Below are positions 7,857 to 16,698 of a DNA stretch of 64,000 nucleotides, one piece after another. The notes beneath the pieces are model-generated. The model was not told the DNA's origin and searched no databases. It saw only the letters and a program-made list of their open reading frames with translations. Position 1 is the first letter of the stretch. Each line of letters begins with the position of its first letter. A program made the translations under genes and the position numbers. Source of the stretch: Parachryseolinea silvisoli. Lineage in GTDB: Bacteria; Bacteroidota; Bacteroidia; Cytophagales; Cyclobacteriaceae. The DNA lies in contig NZ_JAIOAO010000004.1 of NCBI RefSeq assembly GCF_021190955.1, positions 1 through 64,000 on the forward strand, written 5' to 3'.

Positions 7857-10800
7857 CTACTCCACCTTCACCACATTTCGCTGATAAGTCCCCTGCGCCG
7901 TCACAATCACGAGTACATACTGTCCCGCAGGAATCTGCGATACGTCGATCGTTTGGCCGGCGCCGACGTTCGTATAGACCCCTACTGTGCGACCCAGTTG
8001 GTCTACGATCCGGGCTTGCCTTACCGGCACGACTTGCGACAGCAAAAGATCTGACTTAAACGGAACGGGATACACTGCTATGCCGGCGCGGCTGCCGGGT
8101 GTTTCAAGCCCCGTGATGACAAACGATACAGGCGTAGACTCGGCCGTGCAGCCAGACGTGGCTATTCCGGTTACGCGGTAGCTTCCTGACCTCAGTGCCG
8201 TGAGGCTGGAGGTTTGCTCATCCTGCAATACGCCATCGCGATACCAGCTGTACGATATAAAGCCTGGCGTGGCCAGGAGAACGTTTTCCCGGTGGGTAAT
8301 GGCAATCGTGGGTACTTCGACAAACTGAACGGCGATCGCCTGAGAGGGCGCACTGAGGCATTGTGCTGATTCACCCACACGCAGGGAGCGAGGTGATTGA
8401 ATGTCGTCGGTCCGGAGGATCGAAATCTCACGTGCCGTCTGGCCGTCACTCCATTGGTAATACGGGTATTCATCGACCGCGCGCAATACAGCCGCCTGGT
8501 CTGCACACACGGGCATGGAAGAGGCTGTGACGGCGGGCGCCGCCGGATATTTGTAGACCTTCTGAACGATCGAGTCGGAAGCTGTAAATTTAGAGAGGCA
8601 GACATCTTTGGCCAGAAGCTCGACCCTGGCCTTAACCTCCTGGGTGGCGTTTATCTGTTCGTATATCGAAGAGGTAAAGCGCGTGGCAGGTCCATCGTTG
8701 AAATACCAGCGAATCCTGTAATGACCCTCGACGACGTTGGTAGTGGTTTTGTAACCCACTGGTGCTCCTTCACAAACTCCGGCCAGTTGACTGGCATCGT
8801 CCGGAATGATGCGGAGTGAAAGCGGCGCCATCGACCGCACGTCCATGACTTCCTGGTGCGACGCTACGGTACCATCGGCGGCCGTGGTGGTCAGCGTCAC
8901 AGTATACTTTCCGACGTTGGTGTAAGTATGTTCCGGATGTTGCTCGTTTGAACTCTTGCCATCGCCGAAGTTCCACGACCAGCGATTGACCGTCTCACCG
9001 GCCGCGGGCTGGCTGACATCCTGGAACCTGATCGACTCGCCTGCACAGTGCCGGCTCGTACGGAAAGCGGTGGCCTCACCAAAACCTACCTTTGCAAGCA
9101 GCAGGTTGCTACTGACGTACGGCGCAGGCAGGAGTACGTTTGCGTTGAGTGTCTTGTCGTCCAGTTGGACGGTCTTATCAAATTCACCCGCAATGTAAAC
9201 GTCGCCTTCCTGATCGGGTATGCAATATTTAAGTACCCCGTCCTTTACAAGCCCTTTTGCCCATTGAATCGCACCGGCCGCATCGTACTTCGCAGCATAG
9301 CTGGAGAAGCTGTGGCTTGTTGATTCAGGAACCCGTAAGCCGTCGAAATTCAGATCGTTCGCGTAAAGCCCAGCAATAAATATATTGCCGGCAATGTCAG
9401 CCGCCATATCCGTTACCTCGATCTGACCTGTGCTTGTGATCTGCCGTATCCACACCGGTGTGCCGGCATCCGTTATTTTCAGGACCAGGTAGGTGCCGAC
9501 ATTACCAACCTCCCTATCCAGCACCTTCACGGACGTGGAGGATTTAGACGTTGTCATGCGGGTCGTCAAGATCAAATGGTCGCTGCCGTCGACGGCGACA
9601 TTCGGCGTATAAAGAGACGCAGTAGGACTTAGGTTTTTAGCCCAGGCTACTGCGCCCGTCGGGGTATATTTTACCAGGACCTGAACGCCGTTAGCAGGGC
9701 TGAGCGTAACGCTGCCAAACGTGGTCGGTTCCGTAAGCTCGCCGACGATGTACACATTCCCTTTGCTGTCGTACGCCGTTTTGTGGTAGTATAGCGCTGT
9801 ATTCGTCGTGGTAGCATAGCGCAAGGCCCCCGTCTTTGTCAATACAGCCAGTGCAGTGCCGGCTTTGCCACTGGTCGTAGCGACGTTGGTGCCGGCAATG
9901 GTAGTGCTGCCGTTATGGTAGGCGGTGAAATATACATTTTGCAACTTGTCCACCTGTAAGGTCGCGACACCGTCTGCTTTAAACACCTGGTACCACACCA
10001 TTTTGCCATCCGTGCCAAGCTTGGCGACATACCGGTAGCGCTGGCCATCGTTCGGTTTGGTGATATTCGTTCCGCCAACGACGGTCGTCGTTGCCGTCAA
10101 ATCGCCCGTGGCATACTGGTTGCCGTCCGCGTCCAGCGTGACAGTGGTAGGCTCGAGATTCCAGGCCTCCAGCGCGACACCAGTTTTGCTATAGCGGATC
10201 GCGTAGTTGCGACCGAACATGCTTTGTAGCGTATTGTTCGCGGTAGTGACCTGTCCAGTCGGGCCGTTGCCGATGATAATCGGATTGCCACCAGCATCCA
10301 ATAGGATGTCGGCAGCATGGGAGACCTTATCGAACTTACCCGCGTCTGACCACACGTAACGTGCGTCCGGTACAGGCGCCGAGATTGTCGCGGTCACCGG
10401 AACCACATATCCCGGGCAGGCGCCATCAAATGACGCGCGCGCATAAACAGTCGTTGTCGATGCTACATACCTGGAAAGAAAGTACCCCTTTTCAATACGC
10501 GTTTGTGCGGCAGGGTCCTGAAACCATTCGATTGTTTCATTTATTCTCTGCGGCGTAGCTTGTAGCACAAGGGTAGCCGGCCCCGTATAGCTGATCGCGC
10601 CGGCCACAACCGGTTGATATGCATAACCATAATAGGTCACCGTAACGACATCGCGCCCAGCGCTTGTACAGCCCGTGACCTTGCTGGTTTTCGAAACGTA
10701 TGTTGTGGACGTGCTCGTTGTATAATATGACGTCGAATTGCCTTCTCTATAGGGACTGCCTCCCTGTGGGGTGTTATACCATTTATAGGTATATTCTGTA

Positions 10801-12215
10801 GGGTCGAGTGTAATCGGACCGGAGCTCTCACACGCAGTAATCGAACGCGCCTCGTTGGTGGGGGAGGTATGAACCTTCACAAGCTCGGTGGCTGTGTGTG
10901 ATTGTCCCTGTGCGTTGGTGGCCTTCAGCGTAACAGTATACTCGCCCGGTTCTGTATACACATGGTTCACACGGCGTTGGTTTGCGGTCGGCGTACCGTC
11001 ACCAAAGTTCCATTGCCACGAGACAATATCGCGGCCGCGAACGGTTTGCAGAAAGCGCACGGTATCGCGCTGACATTGCCCTTCCCATTGAAATTCTGCC
11101 TCGATGCCCGTGAACTGCGGCGTAATGTTGCCAAACCAATGCACAACATGTGATGCGCCCTCGGTCTTTACAAGATCGCGCAACCCGTCACCGTCGACGT
11201 CCAGCGCCTGCATTTCGCCGTCGTTCACCCCACTCGTGGCGATATAATTCTGCACAAACTTAAATTTCCCGCCGCCTGTATTTTCGAATAAATCCAGCGT
11301 GCAGTACATCCAACAGGTTGCAAATATATCTGTATCGCCGTCGCCATCGTAGTCATACACGGCTAGGGCGCGGTAATCACCCGAGGAATTTTCCAGGTAG
11401 CGCGTGGTGAAAGTTTTGCCGGTATTTTCCAACAGCAGAAGAGCTTTTGCGCTGCCATTGAGGTAGACACCACTTGCCACGATGTCCATATCTCCGTCGC
11501 CATCCAGGTCAACTGCCTTTACGTGCGCCCCGTTGCGGAAGTAATAGTAAGACTCACCAACCTTTTTTCCATTGATTTTCACGTAGCCGCCCGAACCTGA
11601 AATGGTGATGTAATCCGGGGTTCCGTTCTGATCCATGTCGGCGATATCAAAACGGTCAGCATAGCCTATACCTGCCCACGCTTGCTTTGTCCAGGAAGCG
11701 CCTTGATTGTTTTGAAGCCAGAACGAATCAGCGTATTGCTCGCCCACCAGAATATCCGGGTCGCCGTCGTTATCCATGTCGGTGACAAAAAGCGTCCCGG
11801 CGTAGTCAAGACCGGATGCGATTTGCACAGGGGCGGCGAATGATCCACTGCCGTAATTTTTCCAAATCACCACTTTGTTCCGGAACGACGCGGCAATGTC
11901 GATATCTCCGTCGTTGTCACAGTCGAACGTTTTAATGTACGTCAGGTAATTCTGCGCACTTTGAGGCAGCTCCGTCGGAGCACTGAAGTTGCCTCCGCCC
12001 AGGTTAAGCACGTAATAGGCGGGCCGTCCCTCCATTTGCTTGACGACGAAATCGAGTTTACCGTCGCCATTCAGGTCGCCCGCGTCAAATGTCTGGGGGA
12101 CATAAAAACTGCTCGCGCTGTAGATGGTCTTACTTTTGGCGAATTGAGCATAAGAACCAGAGGGTAGCAGGATCGGCAGCACCAGCAGCAGGCAGAAACG
12201 ATGGAAACGTGTCAT
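7857..12215 (-). CDS. Giant FG-GAP/PKD surface protein with T9SS signal
   Basis: A secreted protein of 1452 residues. From the ATG at 12215 there is a clean signal peptide (hydrophobic core LLLVLPILL, then SYAQ). FG-GAP/VCBS repeats rich in 'DxDGDGD' calcium-binding-type motifs fill residues of about 25-375. A PKD domain ('WNFGDGTPTANQ') lies near 400, an SBBP-like series of bead-type repeats occupies about 620-1040, a second PKD domain ('WNFGDGKSSNEQ') lies near 1080, and Ig-like segments follow. The last 75 residues, with 'VYPVPFKSDLLL' and 'IPAGQYVLVIVTAQG', form a type A type IX secretion sorting domain. It is therefore probably exported by the T9SS and anchored to or released from the cell surface. 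The function (adhesion or a matrix) is unknown. An upstream in-frame ATG at 12260 would spoil the signal peptide. Confidence 0.9.
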   Translation of the reverse strand: MTRFHRFCLLLVLPILLPSGSYAQFAKSKTIYSASSFYVPQTFDAGDLNGDGKLDFVVKQMEGRPAYYVLNLGGGNFSAPTELPQSAQNYLTYIKTFDCDNDGDIDIAASFRNKVVIWKNYGSGSFAAPVQIASGLDYAGTLFVTDMDNDGDPDILVGEQYADSFWLQNNQGASWTKQAWAGIGYADRFDIADMDQNGTPDYITISGSGGYVKINGKKVGESYYYFRNGAHVKAVDLDGDGDMDIVASGVYLNGSAKALLLLENTGKTFTTRYLENSSGDYRALAVYDYDGDGDTDIFATCWMYCTLDLFENTGGGKFKFVQNYIATSGVNDGEMQALDVDGDGLRDLVKTEGASHVVHWFGNITPQFTGIEAEFQWEGQCQRDTVRFLQTVRGRDIVSWQWNFGDGTPTANQRRVNHVYTEPGEYTVTLKATNAQGQSHTATELVKVHTSPTNEARSITACESSGPITLDPTEYTYKWYNTPQGGSPYREGNSTSYYTTSTSTTYVSKTSKVTGCTSAGRDVVTVTYYGYAYQPVVAGAISYTGPATLVLQATPQRINETIEWFQDPAAQTRIEKGYFLSRYVASTTTVYARASFDGACPGYVVPVTATISAPVPDARYVWSDAGKFDKVSHAADILLDAGGNPIIIGNGPTGQVTTANNTLQSMFGRNYAIRYSKTGVALEAWNLEPTTVTLDADGNQYATGDLTATTTVVGGTNITKPNDGQRYRYVAKLGTDGKMVWYQVFKADGVATLQVDKLQNVYFTAYHNGSTTIAGTNVATTSGKAGTALAVLTKTGALRYATTTNTALYYHKTAYDSKGNVYIVGELTEPTTFGSVTLSPANGVQVLVKYTPTGAVAWAKNLSPTASLYTPNVAVDGSDHLILTTRMTTSKSSTSVKVLDREVGNVGTYLVLKITDAGTPVWIRQITSTGQIEVTDMAADIAGNIFIAGLYANDLNFDGLRVPESTSHSFSSYAAKYDAAGAIQWAKGLVKDGVLKYCIPDQEGDVYIAGEFDKTVQLDDKTLNANVLLPAPYVSSNLLLAKVGFGEATAFRTSRHCAGESIRFQDVSQPAAGETVNRWSWNFGDGKSSNEQHPEHTYTNVGKYTVTLTTTAADGTVASHQEVMDVRSMAPLSLRIIPDDASQLAGVCEGAPVGYKTTTNVVEGHYRIRWYFNDGPATRFTSSIYEQINATQEVKARVELLAKDVCLSKFTASDSIVQKVYKYPAAPAVTASSMPVCADQAAVLRAVDEYPYYQWSDGQTAREISILRTDDIQSPRSLRVGESAQCLSAPSQAIAVQFVEVPTIAITHRENVLLATPGFISYSWYRDGVLQDEQTSSLTALRSGSYRVTGIATSGCTAESTPVSFVITGLETPGSRAGIAVYPVPFKSDLLLSQVVPVRQARIVDQLGRTVGVYTNVGAGQTIDVSQIPAGQYVLVIVTAQGTYQRNVVKVE

Positions 12216-12355
12216 AGAAAGGTTAAACGGCTCGCAAGATACGAACATGTGGGATGCCATTACCGTCTACCGGCCGTTCATGTAAGGATAACCGCGATTT
12301 CGCCCGTTTATCCCTGGGTTACACAGCGCTTTTGCGTTTAAAAGGCCTTTTTCAC

Positions 12356-12790
12356 TTATTCACTGCAGCGGGTAGTGTGTGCCTCGTAGTCCAGTACTGG
12401 ACCGTCGCAGGCTTGCCATTCCGTGTTTTTGAATTGGGTGGAAGACTTCACCTCGATGAACTCGGTAGGGGAGCAGCTTGCGCGTATGTTGTCCTCGCGG
12501 GGGTCATAGGAGAGCTCAACGTATTGTCTGTTGTCCAGGGTCACGTAGGTATAGCGACCCACCGCCTCGGAGACGGTGTCCTGATAGGTGCGGCGTTTTA
12601 AAAAGGTGCTGTCATCCCATAATGCGATCGTCTCCTGCCACGGCAGGTCATCGTCCGCGCTTTTGTCTCCGGTCCAGGAAGAGGTCATTTTTACAAGCCT
12701 CAACTCCAGACCACAGCCTTTCGGCCCGGCCTGGTCCTGACAGCCAAAGGCAACTATTGCGGGAAAGGCGAATAAAAGGATTCTTTTCAT
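12356..12790 (-). CDS. Hypothetical lipoprotein
   Basis: 144 residues from the ATG at 12790, with a short lipoprotein signal (MKRILLFAFPAIVAFGC, Cys17). An upstream in-frame ATG at 12850 would place about 20 unlikely residues before it. The body shows 'LELRLVKMTSSW' and 'TLDNRQYVELSYD', a small beta-rich pattern like other Bacteroidota lipoproteins of unknown function. It lies divergent to the YD-repeat lipoprotein and upstream of the giant T9SS gene on the same strand, 140 bases apart. No function is assigned. Confidence 0.72.
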   Translation of the reverse strand: MKRILLFAFPAIVAFGCQDQAGPKGCGLELRLVKMTSSWTGDKSADDDLPWQETIALWDDSTFLKRRTYQDTVSEAVGRYTYVTLDNRQYVELSYDPREDNIRASCSPTEFIEVKSSTQFKNTEWQACDGPVLDYEAHTTRCSE

Positions 12791-12934
12791 TAGGAGAATA
12801 ATTACTGGGTTCGAGTTTATGTATAGGATGATCTTGTTGTCTTTAGACACAAGGAAGTAAAGAGAGGTTGTAACGGCTTTGAGATAACAGCCGCACTACC
12901 CAAAAAGGTTATAGCCCCGCGTCCAGGCCCCCGC

Positions 12935-12942
12935 TACCTTTG
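12935..12942 (+). promoter_or_regulatory. Bacteroidota -7 box for the YD-repeat lipoprotein
   Basis: TACCTTTG matches the TAnnTTTG -7 consensus and lies 18 bases before the ATG at 12961. It also overlaps an in-frame ATG at 12940, arguing against that codon as the start. No clear -33 TTTG was found. Confidence 0.5.
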
Positions 12943-12960
12943 TTCGAAAACACCCCGGTC

Positions 12961-14052
12961 ATGAAAACAACAGTTATCACACAGGCTTTTCGAGGCCACG
13001 CCAGCGCGGGCCCTGCGCGATTCTTTTCCGTTCTTCTGATCGCAGCAATGGTTATGGCGACATCGTGCAAGGACGACGATGGTGACACAGATCCTTCCAT
13101 CGAAGAGTCAGCTTGCCGGGCTGTAAAGCAAACGACCACCGCCCAGGTATATATCGGTACACCGAATGAATACAGCTACACGGCTGTGTTCTCGTATGAA
13201 TATGATGACAAGGGAAACCAGATCGGAAGCACGGTCCAGTACACCAACACGTATAAGGACGGAAAAAAGGCTTCCAGCACGTCGAACACCAGCATGCAGT
13301 ATGACACCGACGGCTTTCTGCTTCGTACCGTGCGGCAATACAATTCGACTGACAAGGACGGCGTGACCAGCAATTCATCCACTAATGAGGAATATACGTA
13401 TGAGAACGGCCGCCTGATAAAATCGGCGGTGACCAGTGTGACCGATGGCAAGCCTAGCAACTATGTATCTCAGTACGAGTACGACGGCGCCGGCAAGCTG
13501 ATCAAATACTCCAATACGTACAATAATAGCTCGACCGCCATCACGTATAATGGTAACATTATTCAGAAAATAACGACGACGGATGGCGCCGGAAACGTGA
13601 CATCGCCGTTCCTGCAGTATAACGACAAAGGGTGGCTGACCAAATCGATCGAGACCTGGGGTGGCGGCACCGATGAATTTCGGTACGAGTATACGGCAGA
13701 AGGGCAGATAGCCAAAGAAGAGCGCTACATCAATAGCAAGCCGTCCTCCGGAACGATCTATGAATATGACACCCGCGAGAATCCGAGCCGGTATATATAC
13801 GGCCGGCCGAAGGGCCATCCGACCGTGCCCGGTACCCGACCAAACTTTCTCCAACTACACAACATCACGCGTGTGACATACCTGGAACCCAATGCCGAGG
13901 GCACAGCCTTTCAAAACAGGGCCTCGACGCTCTATGTTTATGACTACAACGCAAAAGGATTCCCCATTAACCAGACGCTGACAACCACGAATACCAAAGG
14001 AGAGGTTGATAGCTCCAACGCCACTACCACCGAATACACTAATTGTAATTAG
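12961..14052 (+). CDS. YD-repeat-like lipoprotein
   Basis: A 363-residue lipoprotein: signal with Cys36 in 'VMATSCKDDDG'. The mature part is a chain of short repeats of the kind 'YEYDDKGNQI', 'YEYDGAGKLIKYS', 'YNDKGWLTKS', 'YEYTAEGQIAKEE' and 'YDYNAKGFPIN', characteristic of YD/RHS-like beta repeats in small Bacteroidota surface lipoproteins. It lacks an Rhs core and toxin end, so it is not itself a polymorphic toxin. The start at 12961 is supported by the upstream -7 box. Ligand and function are unknown; a role as an outer-membrane surface protein is inferred. Confidence 0.85.
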   Translation: MKTTVITQAFRGHASAGPARFFSVLLIAAMVMATSCKDDDGDTDPSIEESACRAVKQTTTAQVYIGTPNEYSYTAVFSYEYDDKGNQIGSTVQYTNTYKDGKKASSTSNTSMQYDTDGFLLRTVRQYNSTDKDGVTSNSSTNEEYTYENGRLIKSAVTSVTDGKPSNYVSQYEYDGAGKLIKYSNTYNNSSTAITYNGNIIQKITTTDGAGNVTSPFLQYNDKGWLTKSIETWGGGTDEFRYEYTAEGQIAKEERYINSKPSSGTIYEYDTRENPSRYIYGRPKGHPTVPGTRPNFLQLHNITRVTYLEPNAEGTAFQNRASTLYVYDYNAKGFPINQTLTTTNTKGEVDSSNATTTEYTNCN

Positions 14053-14242
14053 TATAAAGTTCGTCCGAAGCCGGAACCGTTGTCCGTTTATGAACAGACC
14101 CTGTACGAAATGTTGCAGGTACGCAACCCTTATCGTCGATTTTGCATCTGTAAAGCATAGGCTATGTCCGGCGCGGTTTTTGGCGCTGGTACGGCTGTAA
14201 CCTTCCTGGCGCTGTTGGCGTCAAACAACAACACCATTCCCT

Positions 14243-16615
14243 ATGCTGTATAATTATTTGAAAATTGCCTTCCGAAGCCTTCGTCGCCACAAGGGCTTCT
14301 CGCTGATTAACATCGCCGGTCTTTCGATCGGCATGGCCTGCAGCATTCTTATCCTGCTGTGGGTTCGGGATGAGCTGAGCTATGACCGGTTTCACCGGGA
14401 CGCAGAGCAGCTATACCGCGTAACGGCCAGTCTCTCGGAAATGAACATCCATGCGGCGGTAGCGCCGGCGCCGTTGCCCGAAGCGCTCCAGGCCCAGGTG
14501 CCGGCCATCCGGCAGACGGTGCGGTTGAACGGCATGCGTTCGCTGCTGATGGAAGTAGGAGACCGGATGTTTGAAGAAGAGCGCATCTTCTATGCTGACT
14601 CGACCTTCCTCAAAATGTTTTCTTTTAAGCTCGTGGCGGGCGACCCGGCGGAAGCGTTCAAGAACCCCGAGACCATTTTGATCACCGAGTCCATGGCGAA
14701 GAAATACTTCGGCAACGAAGACCCGCTGGGCAAGACCATTCGCAGCGATCGTAAGAATGACTTTGCAGTAGCCGGTGTGTTGGCAGACATTCCCCCGAAC
14801 TCACACCTGCAATTCGATTTTGTGATTCCCATGTCGTTCCTGGCCCGGACAGACCGCGACCTGAAACAACGTGTCTGGGACAACTTCAATTTTTACGACT
14901 ATATCAAGCTGGACGAAAAGGCCGACGCATCACCCGAAGGGCTGGCTAAACTGGGTGAACAAATCACCGCGGTCTATCGGGCCCATGAAAAGGAGCTGAA
15001 GGTGGACTTTCACGTACAGCCTGTCACCGACATTCACCTGCATTCAAACTTCCTGGCCGATCTGCCCGGCCATGGCAACATTCAGTATGTATATATCTTT
15101 ATCGTGGTGGCCATCTTCATCCTGGTGGTGGCGTGCATCAACTTCATGAACCTGGCCACGGCGCGTTCGGCACGTCGGGCGAAAGAGGTAGGACTGCGTA
15201 AAGTGGCGGGTGCCGTACGTGCGCAGCTTGTCCGTCAGTTCCTGGCGGAGTCGTCGCTTATCTCGGTCATTGCGTTGATCGTGGCGGTGCTCATCGTATT
15301 TGCGGCGCTGCCCGGTTTTAATACCCTGGCGGGAAAACAACTCTCAATCGACTTGCTGAACGCCAAGCTGGTCGTGGGCTTATTGGGTATTACGTTCCTG
15401 ACGGGCCTGTTGGCCGGTAGCTATCCTGCGCTCTTCTTGTCGTCATTCATGCCGGCGACTGTATTAAAAGGAAATTTAAAGGCAGGTGCTTCGGGGAGCT
15501 TTTTCCGGAACACCATGGTGGTGCTGCAGTTTTCTGTATCGATCATTCTGTTAGTCGGTACCGCGGCAGTATATAAACAGTTGAAGTTTATTCAAAGCCG
15601 CAGTCTGGGCTATGACAAAGAGAACCTGGTCTATGTGCCCATGACGGGCGACCTGTGGCAAAAATACCAAACGCTACGCACGTCCCTGGAGCAGGAACCG
15701 CTGACACAGCACTTCACCGTGGTGCAAGACCTTCCCACGAACGTTGTAAACGGTACGGTGTCGGTCGAGTGGGAGGGGAAAGACAAAAGCTCGCAGCCGC
15801 TCTTTTGCAATATGGCCATCGACGAAAACTTTCTCGATGTGTTTAAGGTCACCTTGCTCGACGGACGTGGATTCGCCAAAGACTCTAAAGCCGACACGTC
15901 CAATTACCTGGTAAACGAGTCTGCACTCCGCACGATGGGCATGAATGTCGAAACGGCCGTAGGCAAGCCCCTCACATTGTGGGGCAACAAAGGAATGATT
16001 ATCGGCGTGGTAAAGGACTTTAACTTCAAGCCCATACAGCAACCCATCGAGCCGCTCATTCTCCGGTTGAATACCTGGGGTGGCGCGGCGGTTGTGCGTA
16101 CGGCTCCCGGTGAAACCGAGAACACCATCAAAGCGCTGGGGCGGATCTGCCAAACGTTGAACCCGGAGTATCCGTTCTCCTATAAATTTATCGATCAGGA
16201 CCTCGACAACATGTACCGGGCCGAGCAACGTCTGGGAGGCCTGTTCAACATCTTTGCCGTGCTGGCCATCTTTATCTCATGCCTGGGCTTGTACGGCCTC
16301 TCAGCCTTCCTGGCAGAGCGGCGTACAAAAGAGCTGGGCGTGCGGAAGGTACTGGGCGCTTCGCTTGGGCACCTCGTCTACTTGCTGCTGTCGACCTTCA
16401 CCAAGCCCGTGCTGATCGCCATGCTGGTGGCAGCGCCCATCGGCTGGTATGCCATGAGCCGCTGGCTGGAAGGTTTTGCCTTCCACATCACGCTGGACTG
16501 GACCATCTTTGCGTTCGCCTTCGTCGTAGCGCTGTTCATTGCCTGGATCACTGTAAGCTACGAGTCTATCAAGGCCGCGTTGACCAACCCGGCCAAGTCG
16601 CTGAAAGACGAATAG
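14243..16615 (+). CDS. MacB/FtsX-type ABC transporter permease
   Basis: A 790-residue inner-membrane permease with two repeats of the layout 'MacB core periplasmic domain plus FtsX segments'. It begins with the hallmark YLKIAFRSLRRHKGFSLINI and has a first membrane helix near residues 21-41. Three central helices lie near 280-400 ('ARSARRAKEVGLRKVAGA' marks the FtsX cytoplasmic loop), and another FtsX block fills the C-terminus ('RTKELGVRKVLGA'). It ends SIKAALTNPAKSLKDE, as many Bacteroidota homologues do. No ATPase gene is adjacent. Such orphan permeases are common in this phylum and use an ATPase encoded elsewhere, or act as mechanotransmission modules. A related gene lies at 51.2-53.7 kb. 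Confidence 0.92.
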   Translation: MLYNYLKIAFRSLRRHKGFSLINIAGLSIGMACSILILLWVRDELSYDRFHRDAEQLYRVTASLSEMNIHAAVAPAPLPEALQAQVPAIRQTVRLNGMRSLLMEVGDRMFEEERIFYADSTFLKMFSFKLVAGDPAEAFKNPETILITESMAKKYFGNEDPLGKTIRSDRKNDFAVAGVLADIPPNSHLQFDFVIPMSFLARTDRDLKQRVWDNFNFYDYIKLDEKADASPEGLAKLGEQITAVYRAHEKELKVDFHVQPVTDIHLHSNFLADLPGHGNIQYVYIFIVVAIFILVVACINFMNLATARSARRAKEVGLRKVAGAVRAQLVRQFLAESSLISVIALIVAVLIVFAALPGFNTLAGKQLSIDLLNAKLVVGLLGITFLTGLLAGSYPALFLSSFMPATVLKGNLKAGASGSFFRNTMVVLQFSVSIILLVGTAAVYKQLKFIQSRSLGYDKENLVYVPMTGDLWQKYQTLRTSLEQEPLTQHFTVVQDLPTNVVNGTVSVEWEGKDKSSQPLFCNMAIDENFLDVFKVTLLDGRGFAKDSKADTSNYLVNESALRTMGMNVETAVGKPLTLWGNKGMIIGVVKDFNFKPIQQPIEPLILRLNTWGGAAVVRTAPGETENTIKALGRICQTLNPEYPFSYKFIDQDLDNMYRAEQRLGGLFNIFAVLAIFISCLGLYGLSAFLAERRTKELGVRKVLGASLGHLVYLLLSTFTKPVLIAMLVAAPIGWYAMSRWLEGFAFHITLDWTIFAFAFVVALFIAWITVSYESIKAALTNPAKSLKDE

Positions 16616-16636
16616 AATAACTAACACTGGAGAGAG

Positions 16637-16668
16637 AAAAAAAGAAGGCAGCGTTGCCTTCTTTTTTT
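16637..16668. terminator. Bidirectional terminator between convergent genes
   Basis: A perfect palindrome, A7-GAAGGCA and TGCCTTC-T7, around a GCGT loop. It lies 21 bases after the permease stop and 30 bases before the end of the ABC exporter on the other strand, so it serves both. Confidence 0.92.
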
Positions 16669-16698
16669 CTATGCTAAAAGCTGCCGTACTTGTAAGCG

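Noticed and set aside
12940-12960. Earlier in-frame start (MFENTPV) for the YD-repeat lipoprotein
   Set aside because: The ATG lies within the predicted -7 box and only adds residues before the lipoprotein signal.
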